From: an uncultured Aquimarina sp.
Lineage (GTDB): Bacteria; Bacteroidota; Bacteroidia; Flavobacteriales; Flavobacteriaceae
Direction: 5' to 3'
NCBI GenBank assembly: GCA_947499005.1
Contig: CANMML010000013.1
Span: 52,746-116,745, forward strand
DNA length: 64,000 bases
Shown here: positions 7,539 to 16,411 of the stretch, piece by piece
How positions within the stretch are numbered: position 1 is the stretch's first letter
How the letters are laid out: the number at the start of each line of letters is the position of its first letter
Translations under genes and position numbers: made by a program
The notes under the pieces: model-generated
Database searches by the model: none
The model's input: the letters and a program-made list of their open reading frames with translations, nothing else
What the model was told of the DNA's origin: nothing

Positions 7539-8576
7539 TTATAAATAAGGTAATTTCCAATTTCCTTCTGCTCGGTATCCAATCATTCCTTTTTCAACGT
7601 ATAATGGACTTTCAAAATTATTGGTATATAAACTACCCGTTCCTAAGCCTTGCGGAAAAGGATTTGCTAAAGTATACGTAAATTGACTAATTGCATTTAA
7701 GCCTATATTACTCTCCAAGGCACTGGTAATCCACCAATCAATATTCGTGCTTTTTGCTACATCAATCCAATCTTTAGATCCTCTAAAGCCCCCTATTAAA
7801 CTTGGCTTTAAAATAATATACTGAGGTTGTATTTGCTCTAATAATCTTTTCTTATCAGCAACATCAAATACCCCTATTAACTCTTCATCCAATGCAATAG
7901 GTAAAGGTGTTACATCGCAAAGTCTTGCCATTTCTAAAAACTGTCCCTGCCGAATAGGTTGTTCAATGCTATGCAATTCGTACTCAGATAATTTCTTTAG
8001 TTTTTCTAAAGCTGTATCGGGCTGAAACCCTCCATTAGCGTCCACTCGAATTTCTACCAATTCAGGAGAAAACTGACTTCTGATATACTTTAATAAATCT
8101 AACTCATCTTCAAAATCTATTGCCCCAATTTTTAATTTAATACAATCGAAACCTCTATCTAGAAGTTCGGAGATTTGAGTCTTCATAAATTGCTTCTCCC
8201 CCATCCATACTAACCCGTTGATTGGAATAGGAGCTCTACCCTGAGTAAAGGCAGAAGGAAATAACTCAAAAGGAGATGCTGACTCAAGAGACAAAAAGGC
8301 TTGTTCTAATCCAAACTGAATACTAGGAAATTCCCTCAACTCATCATAAAGCTTTTCTTTACCTAATTGAATATGATCACAAACCCACTTTAGTTTCTCT
8401 TCATATTCAGGAACATCATCGACACTTAGCGTTCTTAAAATACCACATTCACCTATTCCTTTTTTCTCTTTATCATTCAGCACGATAAACCAGGTCTCTT
8501 TCGTCTTTAGTACTCCCCTAGAAGTACCACTTGCCCGTTTGAATTCTAAAATATGTTTGTGATATGTTGCGTTCAT
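7539..8576 (-). CDS. menC: o-Succinylbenzoate synthase
   Basis: 345 residues from the ATG at 8576; the longer in-frame upstream reading lies in a repeat array and is unlikely. Enolase-superfamily barrel: the K-x-K acid/base motif is CIKLKIG, metal ligands are in RVDANGG, SIEQP and ALDEE, and the opposing catalytic lysine is in ILKPSLIGG. These match MenC, which dehydrates SHCHC to o-succinylbenzoate in menaquinone synthesis. The neighbour menA, the other menaquinone gene upstream on the same strand, supports this over other enolase-superfamily activities such as dipeptide epimerase. Confidence 0.9.
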   Translation of the reverse strand: MNATYHKHILEFKRASGTSRGVLKTKETWFIVLNDKEKKGIGECGILRTLSVDDVPEYEEKLKWVCDHIQLGKEKLYDELREFPSIQFGLEQAFLSLESASPFELFPSAFTQGRAPIPINGLVWMGEKQFMKTQISELLDRGFDCIKLKIGAIDFEDELDLLKYIRSQFSPELVEIRVDANGGFQPDTALEKLKKLSEYELHSIEQPIRQGQFLEMARLCDVTPLPIALDEELIGVFDVADKKRLLEQIQPQYIILKPSLIGGFRGSKDWIDVAKSTNIDWWITSALESNIGLNAISQFTYTLANPFPQGLGTGSLYTNNFESPLYVEKGMIGYRAEGNWKLPYL

Positions 8577-8586
8577 TTTCTTCTTT

Positions 8587-8698
8587 AGTATACAGTAGCA
8601 AGTACAGAGTATTAAGTATTCAGTAGTAAGATTAATAAGGTTTAAATAAATTAGACACATCTTAATACTTAGTACTCTGTACTCGATACTCTTTACTA
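8587..8698. repeat. Inverted pair of heptamer arrays (AGTACnn type) between menA and menC
   Basis: Left array 8587-8630 repeats degenerate 7-mers around AGTACAG/AGTATTA; right array 8661-8698 is the same pattern on the opposite strand (TTAGTAC, TCTGTAC, TCGATAC). Together they can fold into a long imperfect hairpin filling most of the gap. Confidence 0.7.
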
Positions 8699-8701
8699 TT
8701 A

Positions 8702-9601
8702 TTACCAGAACAATAACCCTACCCCAAACAATAAAGCCATAAAAAAAGTACCCAGTGCTACTTTTTTTAATTCAGGATCGAAAGCTTTTTCTTCTTTATT
8801 CTCTCTAACAAATTTTAGATGTTTTAATAATGGCTTAAACGTAGGAAGGTAAATCCAATGTCCTATCTGGGCACCATTTAAAAGGGTAAAAACAACCATA
8901 CTAATCATCGCTACCACAATCAAGGTTCTATGATATTTTTTTGCTTTTTCAATTCCCCATTTAACAACTAAAGTATTTTTATTGGATGCTTTGTCATTAA
9001 TATGATCTCTCATATTATTTAAATTAAGAACCGTCGCACTCAAAAGCCCCATACTAATAGCAGGTAGCCATAAAGGCATGTAGATAGATTTTGTGTATAG
9101 GAAATAACTCCCCATAACACTTAACAATCCAAAAAACAAGAAAACGAAGACATCCCCAAAACCACTATAGCCATAAGCCGACTTTCCTACCGTATACTTT
9201 ACCGCTGCTACAATTGATGCTACTCCCAACAACACGAACAACAACGCAAGCCCAAATTGATGATCTCCAAAAGCCGCATAAATCGTTAATAATGCAACGA
9301 TAAAAGTTATGACACCCGTGAGCACCATAGCTATTTTCATCTGCTTTGGAGTAATAGCACCAGACTGAATCGCTCTTTGAGGCCCTACACGATCCTCGTT
9401 ATCGGTACCTCTTATTCCATCTCCATAATCATTTGCAAAATTAGACAGTACTTGCAAACCAACGGTAGTAAATAAACATCCAACGAATACCCAAACATTA
9501 AATTGTTGTTGAAATGCTGCTACAACACTCCCTACTAATATTCCTGATATTGATAACGGCAGCGTACGCAATCTCGCTGCTTGAAGCCAAGGTTTTATCA
9601 T
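8702..9601 (-). CDS. menA: 1,4-Dihydroxy-2-naphthoate polyprenyltransferase
   Basis: 299 residues, an integral membrane UbiA-family prenyltransferase with about eight or nine hydrophobic segments. The Asp-rich motif that binds prenyl diphosphate through Mg is NFANDYGDGIRGTDNEDRVG (about residues 55-74), the form typical of MenA. A second Asp motif is LNLNNMRDHINDKASNK near 192. It attaches the isoprenoid tail to DHNA in the inner membrane to give demethylmenaquinone. It begins 34 bp after argE on the same strand and is followed by menC. Confidence 0.92.
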   Translation of the reverse strand: MIKPWLQAARLRTLPLSISGILVGSVVAAFQQQFNVWVFVGCLFTTVGLQVLSNFANDYGDGIRGTDNEDRVGPQRAIQSGAITPKQMKIAMVLTGVITFIVALLTIYAAFGDHQFGLALLFVLLGVASIVAAVKYTVGKSAYGYSGFGDVFVFLFFGLLSVMGSYFLYTKSIYMPLWLPAISMGLLSATVLNLNNMRDHINDKASNKNTLVVKWGIEKAKKYHRTLIVVAMISMVVFTLLNGAQIGHWIYLPTFKPLLKHLKFVRENKEEKAFDPELKKVALGTFFMALLFGVGLLFW

Positions 9602-9635
9602 ATGTTTAGTTGTAAGCTGTAGGTATATGCTCGAA

Positions 9636-10703
9636 TTATAAAATATTACTTAAAAGCGAAATATAACTTTCAATTCCTTCTTCGATTTCTTTAACATAAA
9701 TGAATTCATCTGCCGAGTGCGACCTAGAACTATCTCCAGGACCCATTTTTAGCGAAGGGAAATTCATATTCGTCTGATCTGAAAGTGTCGGTGAACCATA
9801 GGTTTTTTTCCCCATTGCAATCCCTGCTTTCACTATAGGATGCTCTGGTGATATTGAAGAACTATTCAATCTAAAAGAACGCGCTTCGACAACTATTTTT
9901 TCTGAAGCTATATGCTCACAAATAATATCGTATACTTCTCTATTAGAATACTGATCTGTTACACGAACATCTACTACTAGCTTAAGCTCTCCTGGAACAA
10001 CATTGTGCTGTTTTCCTGCATTTATTTGAGAAACGGTCATCTTTACTTTCCCTAATTGTTCAGATATTTTAGGAAATTGAAAATCCTTGAACCATTGTAA
10101 AACAGGCAATGCGTTAAAAATCGGTTGATCTTCATAGCAATGCGCTGCATGGCCTGCGGTACCTTTAATAACAATATCCAGTACCATTAGTCCTTTTTCT
10201 GCAATAGCTAAATCCAACAAGGTAGGCTCTCCAACTAAAGCAAATTCTATATTTTCAAAATGATGTAAAATACTCCTCACTCCTTCCAGTCCCGAATTTT
10301 CTTCTTGAGCCGTTGGAGCGATGATTAAATTATAGTTTAAATCTTCTTTTTCATAGAAATACACAAACGTAGACATCAAGGATACTAAACACCCTCCTGC
10401 ATCATTACTCCCTAAACCAAATAACTTCCCTTCTTCGATAGAAGCATCGAAAGGATCACGTGTATAATTTTTATTAGGACGCACAGTATCATGATGCGAA
10501 TTCAACAAAATAGTTGGCTTCGTATTATTGTAGTATTTGTTTTGCGCCCAAATATTATTTCCCTCTCGTTTAAAAGGGATTTCTTTAGCTTGAAACCAAG
10601 TCTCTAAAATAGCGGCTGTTTCTTCTTCTTCTTTAGAAAAAGATTGCGTTTGAATTAGTTTTTTTAAAAGCTCTATCGCTTCTTTCTTTAAAGCTTCTAT
10701 CAT
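9636..10703 (-). CDS. argE: N-acetyl/N-succinyl-ornithine deacylase (M20 family)
   Basis: 355 residues of the M20 zinc peptidase family. The metal ligands can be traced: H-x-D in NSHHDTVRP, Asp in LGSNDAGGCL, the Glu pair in AQEENSG, Glu in ALVGEPTLLD and His in SRSHSADEF. Its start overlaps the argB stop by 4 nt (ATGA type), so translation is coupled. In the argF'-argB-argE order of Bacteroidota it removes the N-acyl group, here probably succinyl, from citrulline or ornithine derivatives. It could be mistaken for DapE, but the operon decides. No argH follows, although argH commonly ends this operon in relatives. Confidence 0.88.
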   Translation of the reverse strand: MIEALKKEAIELLKKLIQTQSFSKEEEETAAILETWFQAKEIPFKREGNNIWAQNKYYNNTKPTILLNSHHDTVRPNKNYTRDPFDASIEEGKLFGLGSNDAGGCLVSLMSTFVYFYEKEDLNYNLIIAPTAQEENSGLEGVRSILHHFENIEFALVGEPTLLDLAIAEKGLMVLDIVIKGTAGHAAHCYEDQPIFNALPVLQWFKDFQFPKISEQLGKVKMTVSQINAGKQHNVVPGELKLVVDVRVTDQYSNREVYDIICEHIASEKIVVEARSFRLNSSSISPEHPIVKAGIAMGKKTYGSPTLSDQTNMNFPSLKMGPGDSSRSHSADEFIYVKEIEEGIESYISLLSNIL

Positions 10704-11476
10704 AATGTTAAGGTAGTATGTAACGTATTCTGGTCATTTACAAATTCAGAATTAGCAATATGTACTTCTGCTACCTTCTTTTGCAAAGCGTCAAAACAAT
10801 TTTCCATTTTCGGCAACATTCCATCAGCAATAATCCCTTGCTCCTTAAGAGATGCATATGTAGCACTATCGATATGCTCTATAACCGAATCTTTGTCTTT
10901 AATATCTGTAAGCACTCCTTTTAACTCAAAACAATAATATAAAGACACATCGTAATAGTTACTCATCGCTATAGCAATTTGCGAAGCAATAGTATCTGCA
11001 TTAGTATTGAATAATTGTCCTTTTTCGTCGTGAGTTATAGCACAAAATACAGGTACTAATCCATTCGCTATAAATTGATGAATACGATCTTCATTAACAC
11101 CTATTACATCTCCTACAAAACCAAAATCAATATCCTTTACTGGACGTTTCATTGCTTGTATCACATTAGCATCTGCCCCTGTAAACCCCAGCGCATTACA
11201 ATCATGTTTTTGTAATTGAGCGACAATATTTTTATTAATTAATCCTGAATATAATTGTACCACTACATCCAAATTTTCTTTAGAAGTAATCCGTCTACCG
11301 TTAACCATCTCGGTTTTAACTCCTAATTTTTCGGCAACACGAGTAGCGATTTTCCCTCCTCCATGAATCAAAATTTTAGCTTGATCAATTGCTGCAAAAT
11401 CATTCAAAAAGCGTTCTAATGCTTTTTCATTATCTACTATATTTCCGCCAATCTTGGCTACTAAAAGTGGTTCCAT
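10700..11476 (-). CDS. argB: N-acetyl/N-succinyl-glutamate kinase
   Basis: 258 residues of the amino-acid kinase fold. Visible motifs are LVAKIGGNIVDN at the N-terminus, ILIHGGGKIATRVAEKLG (phosphate-binding glycines, about residues 36-53), the substrate segment MVNGRRITSKENLD and ALGFTGADANVI. It phosphorylates the gamma-carboxylate of N-acylglutamate, the second step of arginine synthesis. The partner carbamoyltransferase upstream carries a residue that goes with N-succinyl substrates, so the acyl group is probably succinyl. It lies between argF' and argE on the same strand. Confidence 0.92.
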   Translation of the reverse strand: MEPLLVAKIGGNIVDNEKALERFLNDFAAIDQAKILIHGGGKIATRVAEKLGVKTEMVNGRRITSKENLDVVVQLYSGLINKNIVAQLQKHDCNALGFTGADANVIQAMKRPVKDIDFGFVGDVIGVNEDRIHQFIANGLVPVFCAITHDEKGQLFNTNADTIASQIAIAMSNYYDVSLYYCFELKGVLTDIKDKDSVIEHIDSATYASLKEQGIIADGMLPKMENCFDALQKKVAEVHIANSEFVNDQNTLHTTLTL

Positions 11477-11482
11477 TTTTTT

Positions 11483-11550
11483 GTTGTCGATTGTCGGTTA
11501 TCAGTTGTCAGTTGTAATTTCTCACAACGCTCAACTGTCAACCTTCAACT
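11483..11550. repeat. Inverted pair of heptamer arrays (GTTGTCA type) between argF' and argB
   Basis: First array 11483-11520 reads as degenerate 7-mers GTTGTCG, ATTGTCG, GTTATCA, GTTGTCA. The second (11525-11550) carries the complementary series (CTCAACTGTCAACCTTCAAC). The array reaches the argF' stop codon. Confidence 0.7.
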
Positions 11551-12505
11551 ATTTTTCTATTGACTCTAAAATTTTCTTTAATGCTATTTGTGCTGCGTAG
11601 GTTCGGTTATTTGCTTGTTCGATAACTAATGAATTTTCACTATCGATAACAGCATCATCCACAATTACATTTCTACGTACTGGCAAACAATGCATAAATT
11701 TTCCATTATTTGTCAACGCCATTTTTTCCGCAGAAATACGCCATTTTTCATCGGTGTTCATTACCTGACCATAATGTTCGTCTGCATAAGGACTCCAGTT
11801 TTTCACATAAATAAAATCTGCATCTTTAAAAGCTTCTTCTTGATTATGAATCACCTTCGCATCTCCCACAAATTGAGGCGCTAATTCATAACCTTCAGGA
11901 TGTGTAATTACAAAATCAAAATCAGAGGCATTGGCATACTGAGCAAAACTATTCGCTACAGCTTGCGGTAATGAACTTGGGTGTGGTGCCCAACTTAACA
12001 CTACTCTCGGCTTGGCTTTGGTATTGTATTCTGAAATTGTAATCATATCTGTCAATGCCTGAAGCGGATGACCTATGGCACTTTCCATATTTAAAATCGG
12101 AGCAGAAGCGTACTTCATAAAAGCATTCAACACTTGCTCTTGATAGTCTTCTTCCTTATTTTCAAATTTTGCAAAAGCACGAATTCCAATAACATCGGCA
12201 TATTGAGAAACTACCTGAGCTGCTTCAATAACGTGCTCGGACTTCCCTTGATCCATTACCTCTCCATCTCCATACTCCAATTGCCAACCTTCTTGACCAA
12301 AATTCATTACCATTACATTCATTCCCAAATTAAGCCCTGCTTTTTGGGTACTTAATCGGGTACGAAGGCTATTATTAAAAAATAAAAGCACTAGTGTTTT
12401 ATCCTCCCCTAAAACTTTGTGTTTTAATGGATTTTTTTTCAATTCTTTAGCTTCTTCAATCCATTGTTGAAGATTGTCAATGTCATTTATATCGAAGTAG
12501 TTCAT
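11549..12505 (-). CDS. argF': N-succinylornithine carbamoyltransferase
   Basis: 318 residues. The carbamoyl-phosphate motif is FFNNSLRTRLST (S46-x-R48-T49-R50), and the C-terminal HCLPVRRN is typical of the acetyl/succinyl-ornithine carbamoyltransferases, which differ from the canonical HCLP of OTC. In the loop MDQGKSEHVIEA, Ser89 stands where acetylornithine enzymes have Glu and the Bacteroides succinylornithine enzyme has Pro; changing that Glu to Ser or Pro is known to switch preference to succinylornithine. The product is N-succinylcitrulline. First gene of the argF'-argB-argE unit, with its own -7 element. Confidence 0.92.
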   Translation of the reverse strand: MNYFDINDIDNLQQWIEEAKELKKNPLKHKVLGEDKTLVLLFFNNSLRTRLSTQKAGLNLGMNVMVMNFGQEGWQLEYGDGEVMDQGKSEHVIEAAQVVSQYADVIGIRAFAKFENKEEDYQEQVLNAFMKYASAPILNMESAIGHPLQALTDMITISEYNTKAKPRVVLSWAPHPSSLPQAVANSFAQYANASDFDFVITHPEGYELAPQFVGDAKVIHNQEEAFKDADFIYVKNWSPYADEHYGQVMNTDEKWRISAEKMALTNNGKFMHCLPVRRNVIVDDAVIDSENSLVIEQANNRTYAAQIALKKILESIEK

Positions 12506-12562
12506 AAAATAGCTTTGAGCTTTAGACGGTAAGCATTATGCTTTGTCTAGAATATATTTCAC

Positions 12563-12570
12563 CAAAAATA
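12563..12570 (-). promoter_or_regulatory. -7 element TATTTTTG for argF'-argB-argE
   Basis: Exact match to TAnnTTTG on the minus strand, 57 bp before the argF' ATG. The -33 box is poor. An inverted repeat GTAAGCATT ... AATGCTTAC (12531-12539 and 12593-12601) brackets the promoter and could be an operator. Confidence 0.45.
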
Positions 12571-12679
12571 AGGCTTTCCTATTTCCTAAAGAAATGCTTA
12601 CGAATTCACTTTATTTAAAAATAATACGCAACCTTTTAAAGAACTAAACATCTAGTAGTTAAATCAATTCATTTAAAAC

Positions 12680-13975
12680 ATGAAAACATTAAAACTCCTT
12701 TATTTATTAATACTAATATTTGCTTTTTGTAGTAGTTGTGAAAGCAACGACCCTGAGGTAGCACCTAATCCCGATCCAAATCCTACGGAAGAAGACACAA
12801 CTTTAGTAGAAGGTAACGAATGGTACTACGAACCAGTAATCATAAAGCGGGAAGCATTCAATAACTCTATTACACTTGAAGCTCCTAGAGAAATGATAAA
12901 ATCTGGGAAAATTTATGTAAAAGATCAGCTTCTTTTTATAAATGATGTTAATAAAGGGTTTCATATATACAACAATACAGATGCTTCTAACCCTCAAAAA
13001 GTAGGATTCCTTAAAGCTCCAGGAAGTAGTGATATGGCCATTAGAGGCACCACATTATATCTAAATCAATCTGTAGATCTAGTAAGTATTACTGTTGATA
13101 TTGATAATATTAGCTTTGTTACTACGAAACGAATTCAGAATACATTCCCTATAAATCGTTTTGGCCCTAATGGATCTTATTATTATAAAGAATTATTAGA
13201 TGATGAAATTATTGTCGACTGGGAACTTAAACAAAGACCAATACCCGAAAGAATTTGGGAAAGATGTCCAGAATGCTTGATAGATACCCCTGTTACTTTT
13301 GAAAATAGTGACAGCTCAAATGATGGACAAGGAGGTTCATTAGCGCGTTTTGCTCTTAAAGGCAAATATTTATACACAGTAGATGAAGAAGGACTAAATG
13401 TTTTTGATATTAAAACTACCTCTAACCCGATAAAAGTTAATGATATAGCTATTGGGTGGGCTATTGAAACCATTTATGGCTTTAAAGATTACTTGCATAT
13501 AGGCTCTCAGTTTGGAATGTTTATTTATGGGTTGGAGAATCCTGAATTTCCAAATCAATTAGCTGAAGTAAATCATTTAACTGCTTGTGACCCTGTTATC
13601 GCTAATGATAATTATGCTTTTGTTACACTACACTCTAACCGTTTTTGTGGTAACAATGTAAACTTACTAGAAATATATGATGTTACTGATGTAACGAATC
13701 CTATTTTAGTAAGTGAGCGCGGACTTACAGCTCCTAAAGGAATTGGATTATATCACGATTATCTTATTGTCTGTGATGATGAAATAAAAATATTTGATGT
13801 TAGTGATCCTACAAATTCTTCTTTAGTAAACTCTTTCAATCGAGCTGCTTTTGATGTTATTATACGAGGAGATCAAATGATTGTTATTGGGGATCAACAA
13901 ATTAATCAATTCTCACTTTCACTAGACAAAGAAAAAGGGATAAAACTCAAAGAACTATCTGAACTTCAGTTCTAA
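12680..13975 (+). CDS. LVIVD-repeat beta-propeller lipoprotein
   Basis: 431 residues. The lipoprotein signal ends at Cys20 (FAFCSSC), followed by an acidic, Pro-rich linker (about residues 23-42) that usually marks surface-exposed lipoproteins. The rest consists of LVIVD-type propeller blades, seen as FINDVNKGFHIYNNTDASNP near residue 93, YTVDEEGLNVFDIKTTSNP near 233, LEIYDVTDVTNPILV near 333 and IKIFDVSDPTNSSLV near 372. Such proteins bind or scaffold at the cell surface; no enzyme motif is seen. It starts 112 bp before the first GH50-like gene on the same strand, so a role in agar handling is possible but unproven. Confidence 0.8.
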   Translation: MKTLKLLYLLILIFAFCSSCESNDPEVAPNPDPNPTEEDTTLVEGNEWYYEPVIIKREAFNNSITLEAPREMIKSGKIYVKDQLLFINDVNKGFHIYNNTDASNPQKVGFLKAPGSSDMAIRGTTLYLNQSVDLVSITVDIDNISFVTTKRIQNTFPINRFGPNGSYYYKELLDDEIIVDWELKQRPIPERIWERCPECLIDTPVTFENSDSSNDGQGGSLARFALKGKYLYTVDEEGLNVFDIKTTSNPIKVNDIAIGWAIETIYGFKDYLHIGSQFGMFIYGLENPEFPNQLAEVNHLTACDPVIANDNYAFVTLHSNRFCGNNVNLLEIYDVTDVTNPILVSERGLTAPKGIGLYHDYLIVCDDEIKIFDVSDPTNSSLVNSFNRAAFDVIIRGDQMIVIGDQQINQFSLSLDKEKGIKLKELSELQF

Positions 13976-14000
13976 TAGTCCTTAGTTTAGTTGTTGTTTG

Positions 14001-14035
14001 AAGGTGTTCAGTGTGTCAAAATACTGGACACTTTT
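14001..14035 (+). promoter_or_regulatory. Palindromic element upstream of first GH50-like gene
   Basis: Imperfect arms AAGGTGT and ACACTTTT flank a core TGTCAAAATACT (14014-14025). The same core, at the same 14-base distances from GTGT and ACAC arms, occurs before the second GH50-like gene. It ends 52 bp before the start codon. Confidence 0.65.
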
Positions 14036-14086
14036 CATATTAAACTCATAATTTTAGTAGATTGATTAGATTACTAAAATAACATC

Positions 14087-16180
14087 ATGAAACCGCTAAA
14101 AGCATTAACATTACTTGTAACGTTATGTTGTTCTATAGGACTTCAAGCACAACACAATGAAACATTAACATTATTAGATTTTGAAAAAAACGTAGAACCT
14201 TCTCAAATACAAAATGGAGGAAATGGCATTTTTGAATTAAAAGAAAAAGATGGTAATCACCTCATAGAAGCAACTATGGGGTATTCGAATAAACAAACTG
14301 GCCTTAAAATTTTTAAAGGAGCAACTGATACTTGGAATCTTGAAGGCTGGTATCAAGTAAAAGTAGATGTAAAAAACACCTCTAAAAATGAAATTCAAGT
14401 AGAACTTTATGTAGGGGGCGACAACCTAGATCCTTTGACAAGTTGGTATTGTTCTAATTTTGTTGCTTTAAAACCTAATGAAACAAAAACACTAGCTGTT
14501 GAATTGACATGGTTTCCTTGGGTTTTCGAACCACAACCTGATATTGTTGCAATGCGAGGGGTTCCTGGTAAAAAGAAAACTGATTTATCCAAAATCGACC
14601 TTTTCACCTTTGGGTTAAGATACGGTCAAGAAGAAAGTACTTTTACCATTGACAACATCAGAGCCGAAAGAAGGCTAGAAGTTCGAAAGCTTCAACATTT
14701 CTTTCCATTTGTCGATCAATTTGGACAATACAAATACCGTGATTGGCTTGACAAAGTAGCTACAAAAGCTGATTTAAAAAAGCAAGCTAAGCAAGAAGCT
14801 AAAATCTTAGCCAAAGATTCTTTAACCGACAGAAATAAATATGGAGGATGGCTAAAAGGCCCTCAATTAAAGGCTACTGGTTTTTTTAGAACTGAAAAAA
14901 TCGATGGACAATGGTGGATGGTCGACCCTGATGGTTACCTTTTCTGGACAAGTGGTGTTAATTGTGTAAGCACTAGCTCTTACAAAACAGGGATAGATTA
15001 TCGAGAACATTATTTCGAGAAGCTCCCTGCAAAAGATTCCCCTTTTTATAGTTCTCAAAATTGGTCTACACATGGCTTTTACAAAGACAAACTCCCTTTT
15101 AAATCTTTTAACTTCTATGCTCAAAATTTGAGTTTTAAATATGGAAGTGATTGGCTCGATAAATTTAGAGAAACTACAATAAAACGCTTCAAAAGTTGGG
15201 GTCTAAACACCATCGGGTTTGTTTCAGATTCTGGACTTATTAAAAAGAAAAAAATTCCATATACAGGTTCTGTTTGGATAAGAAACACTCCCAAAATTGA
15301 AGGCTCGGAAGGATACTGGGGGCCTTTCCACGATGTCTTTGATCCTAATTTTAGAATTGCCGTTAGAAATTCTGTTCAACAACAGCAACTTGGTGCAAAC
15401 GATCCTTGGTGCATTGGTTTCTTCGTAGATAATGAATTGTCTTGGGGAGACTCAGGTTCTTTGGCCATAGGTGCTCTAAAAAGTGAAGCTTCACAACCTG
15501 CTAAGATCAAATTCATTAACGATTTAAAAACGAAGTACATTTCTATTTCTACATTAAATAAATCATGGGAATCTAACTATGAAAATTGGAATGCTTTACT
15601 TCAAAGTAAAACTCCAAGCATCACAAATTCACATCCAGATGCCATCGCCTTTTATTCGGAACTTGCAGACACTTATTTTAGAACTATTAATGAGGAATTA
15701 AAAGCCATAGCACCCAACAATAATTACTTAGGGTGCCGTTTTGCTTGGGGTAATAATATTTACGTAATGTCTGCAGCAGCCAAATACATGGACATTATTA
15801 GTTTTAACAAATATGAATACAGCATACATCATGTAACCTTACCCGAAGGTATAGACAAGCCTATCATGATTGGAGAGTTCCATTATGGTAGTCTTGATAA
15901 AGGCAGCTTACATGTAGGTGTTCGAGCAGCAAAAGACCAAGCTGATCGGGGAGTTAAGTATCAAAACTATATTCGAAGTGGTCTTGAAAACCCATTAGTC
16001 GTTGGAGCGCATTGGTTTCAATATGTTGATCAACCCATCACTGGACGAGGAGATGGAGAGAATTATAATGTTGGATTAATTGATGTATGCGATCGACCTT
16101 TTACCGAGCTTACAGAAAAGATCAAAGAAACGAATACCAACCTGTACGAATATCGCTATAAGAAAATGCACCAGAAGTAA
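14087..16180 (+). CDS. GH50-like beta-agarase (clan GH-A), secreted
   Basis: 697 residues. A signal peptidase I type leader (MKPLKALTLLVTLCCSIGLQAQ) precedes an N-terminal beta-sandwich, probably carbohydrate-binding (about residues 25-190), and a barrel domain (about 250-690). Family-like landmarks are GPQLKATGFFRTEKIDGQWW, VDPDGYLFW, and the two presumed catalytic glutamates: Glu450 in VDNELSWG (acid/base after strand 4) and Glu597 in IMIGEFHYG (nucleophile), 147 residues apart. GH50 enzymes release neoagaro-oligosaccharides, often neoagarobiose, from agarose. The family call rests on motif recognition; another GH-A agarase family is the main alternative. A paralogue follows directly. Confidence 0.72.
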   Translation: MKPLKALTLLVTLCCSIGLQAQHNETLTLLDFEKNVEPSQIQNGGNGIFELKEKDGNHLIEATMGYSNKQTGLKIFKGATDTWNLEGWYQVKVDVKNTSKNEIQVELYVGGDNLDPLTSWYCSNFVALKPNETKTLAVELTWFPWVFEPQPDIVAMRGVPGKKKTDLSKIDLFTFGLRYGQEESTFTIDNIRAERRLEVRKLQHFFPFVDQFGQYKYRDWLDKVATKADLKKQAKQEAKILAKDSLTDRNKYGGWLKGPQLKATGFFRTEKIDGQWWMVDPDGYLFWTSGVNCVSTSSYKTGIDYREHYFEKLPAKDSPFYSSQNWSTHGFYKDKLPFKSFNFYAQNLSFKYGSDWLDKFRETTIKRFKSWGLNTIGFVSDSGLIKKKKIPYTGSVWIRNTPKIEGSEGYWGPFHDVFDPNFRIAVRNSVQQQQLGANDPWCIGFFVDNELSWGDSGSLAIGALKSEASQPAKIKFINDLKTKYISISTLNKSWESNYENWNALLQSKTPSITNSHPDAIAFYSELADTYFRTINEELKAIAPNNNYLGCRFAWGNNIYVMSAAAKYMDIISFNKYEYSIHHVTLPEGIDKPIMIGEFHYGSLDKGSLHVGVRAAKDQADRGVKYQNYIRSGLENPLVVGAHWFQYVDQPITGRGDGENYNVGLIDVCDRPFTELTEKIKETNTNLYEYRYKKMHQK

Positions 16181-16186
16181 ATTACG

Positions 16187-16222
16187 TTGGAGCAAGCCAA
16201 CGAGGCATTTAGAAGAAATGAA
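16187..16222 (+). repeat. Dispersed 36-bp repeat, copy 1
   Basis: TTGGAGCAAGCCAACGAGG followed by CATTTAGAAGAAATGAA is about three-quarters identical to 62309-62344, another intergenic place. It begins 6 bp after the first GH50-like stop. Confidence 0.5.
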
Positions 16223-16267
16223 ATTCTCATTGAAAGACATCTAATATCAAAACAGACTCCTAAATAA

Positions 16268-16311
16268 ATTTAACAGTGTTTATTATGTCAAAATACTAGA
16301 CACTGTTAAAT
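16268..16311 (+). promoter_or_regulatory. Palindromic element upstream of second GH50-like gene
   Basis: Perfect 12-base arms ATTTAACAGTGT and ACACTGTTAAAT flank a 20-base centre that contains TGTCAAAATACT (16286-16297), the core also present before the first GH50-like gene. A shared regulator of the two genes is the simplest reading. Confidence 0.7.
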
Positions 16312-16411
16312 ATACATCCTAGCATTTATGTAGCTTTAACCTGTTTTGAGCTTTTTAAGCAAATTAACTACAAATCGCCCCCTTTTAAACATGAGGTCAA
16401 TACCTTTAATT

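Noticed and set aside
8577..8701. Regularly spaced short repeats resembling a CRISPR array
   Set aside because: The unit is 7 bases, degenerate, without spacers, and the same plan recurs in many gaps; no cas gene is present.
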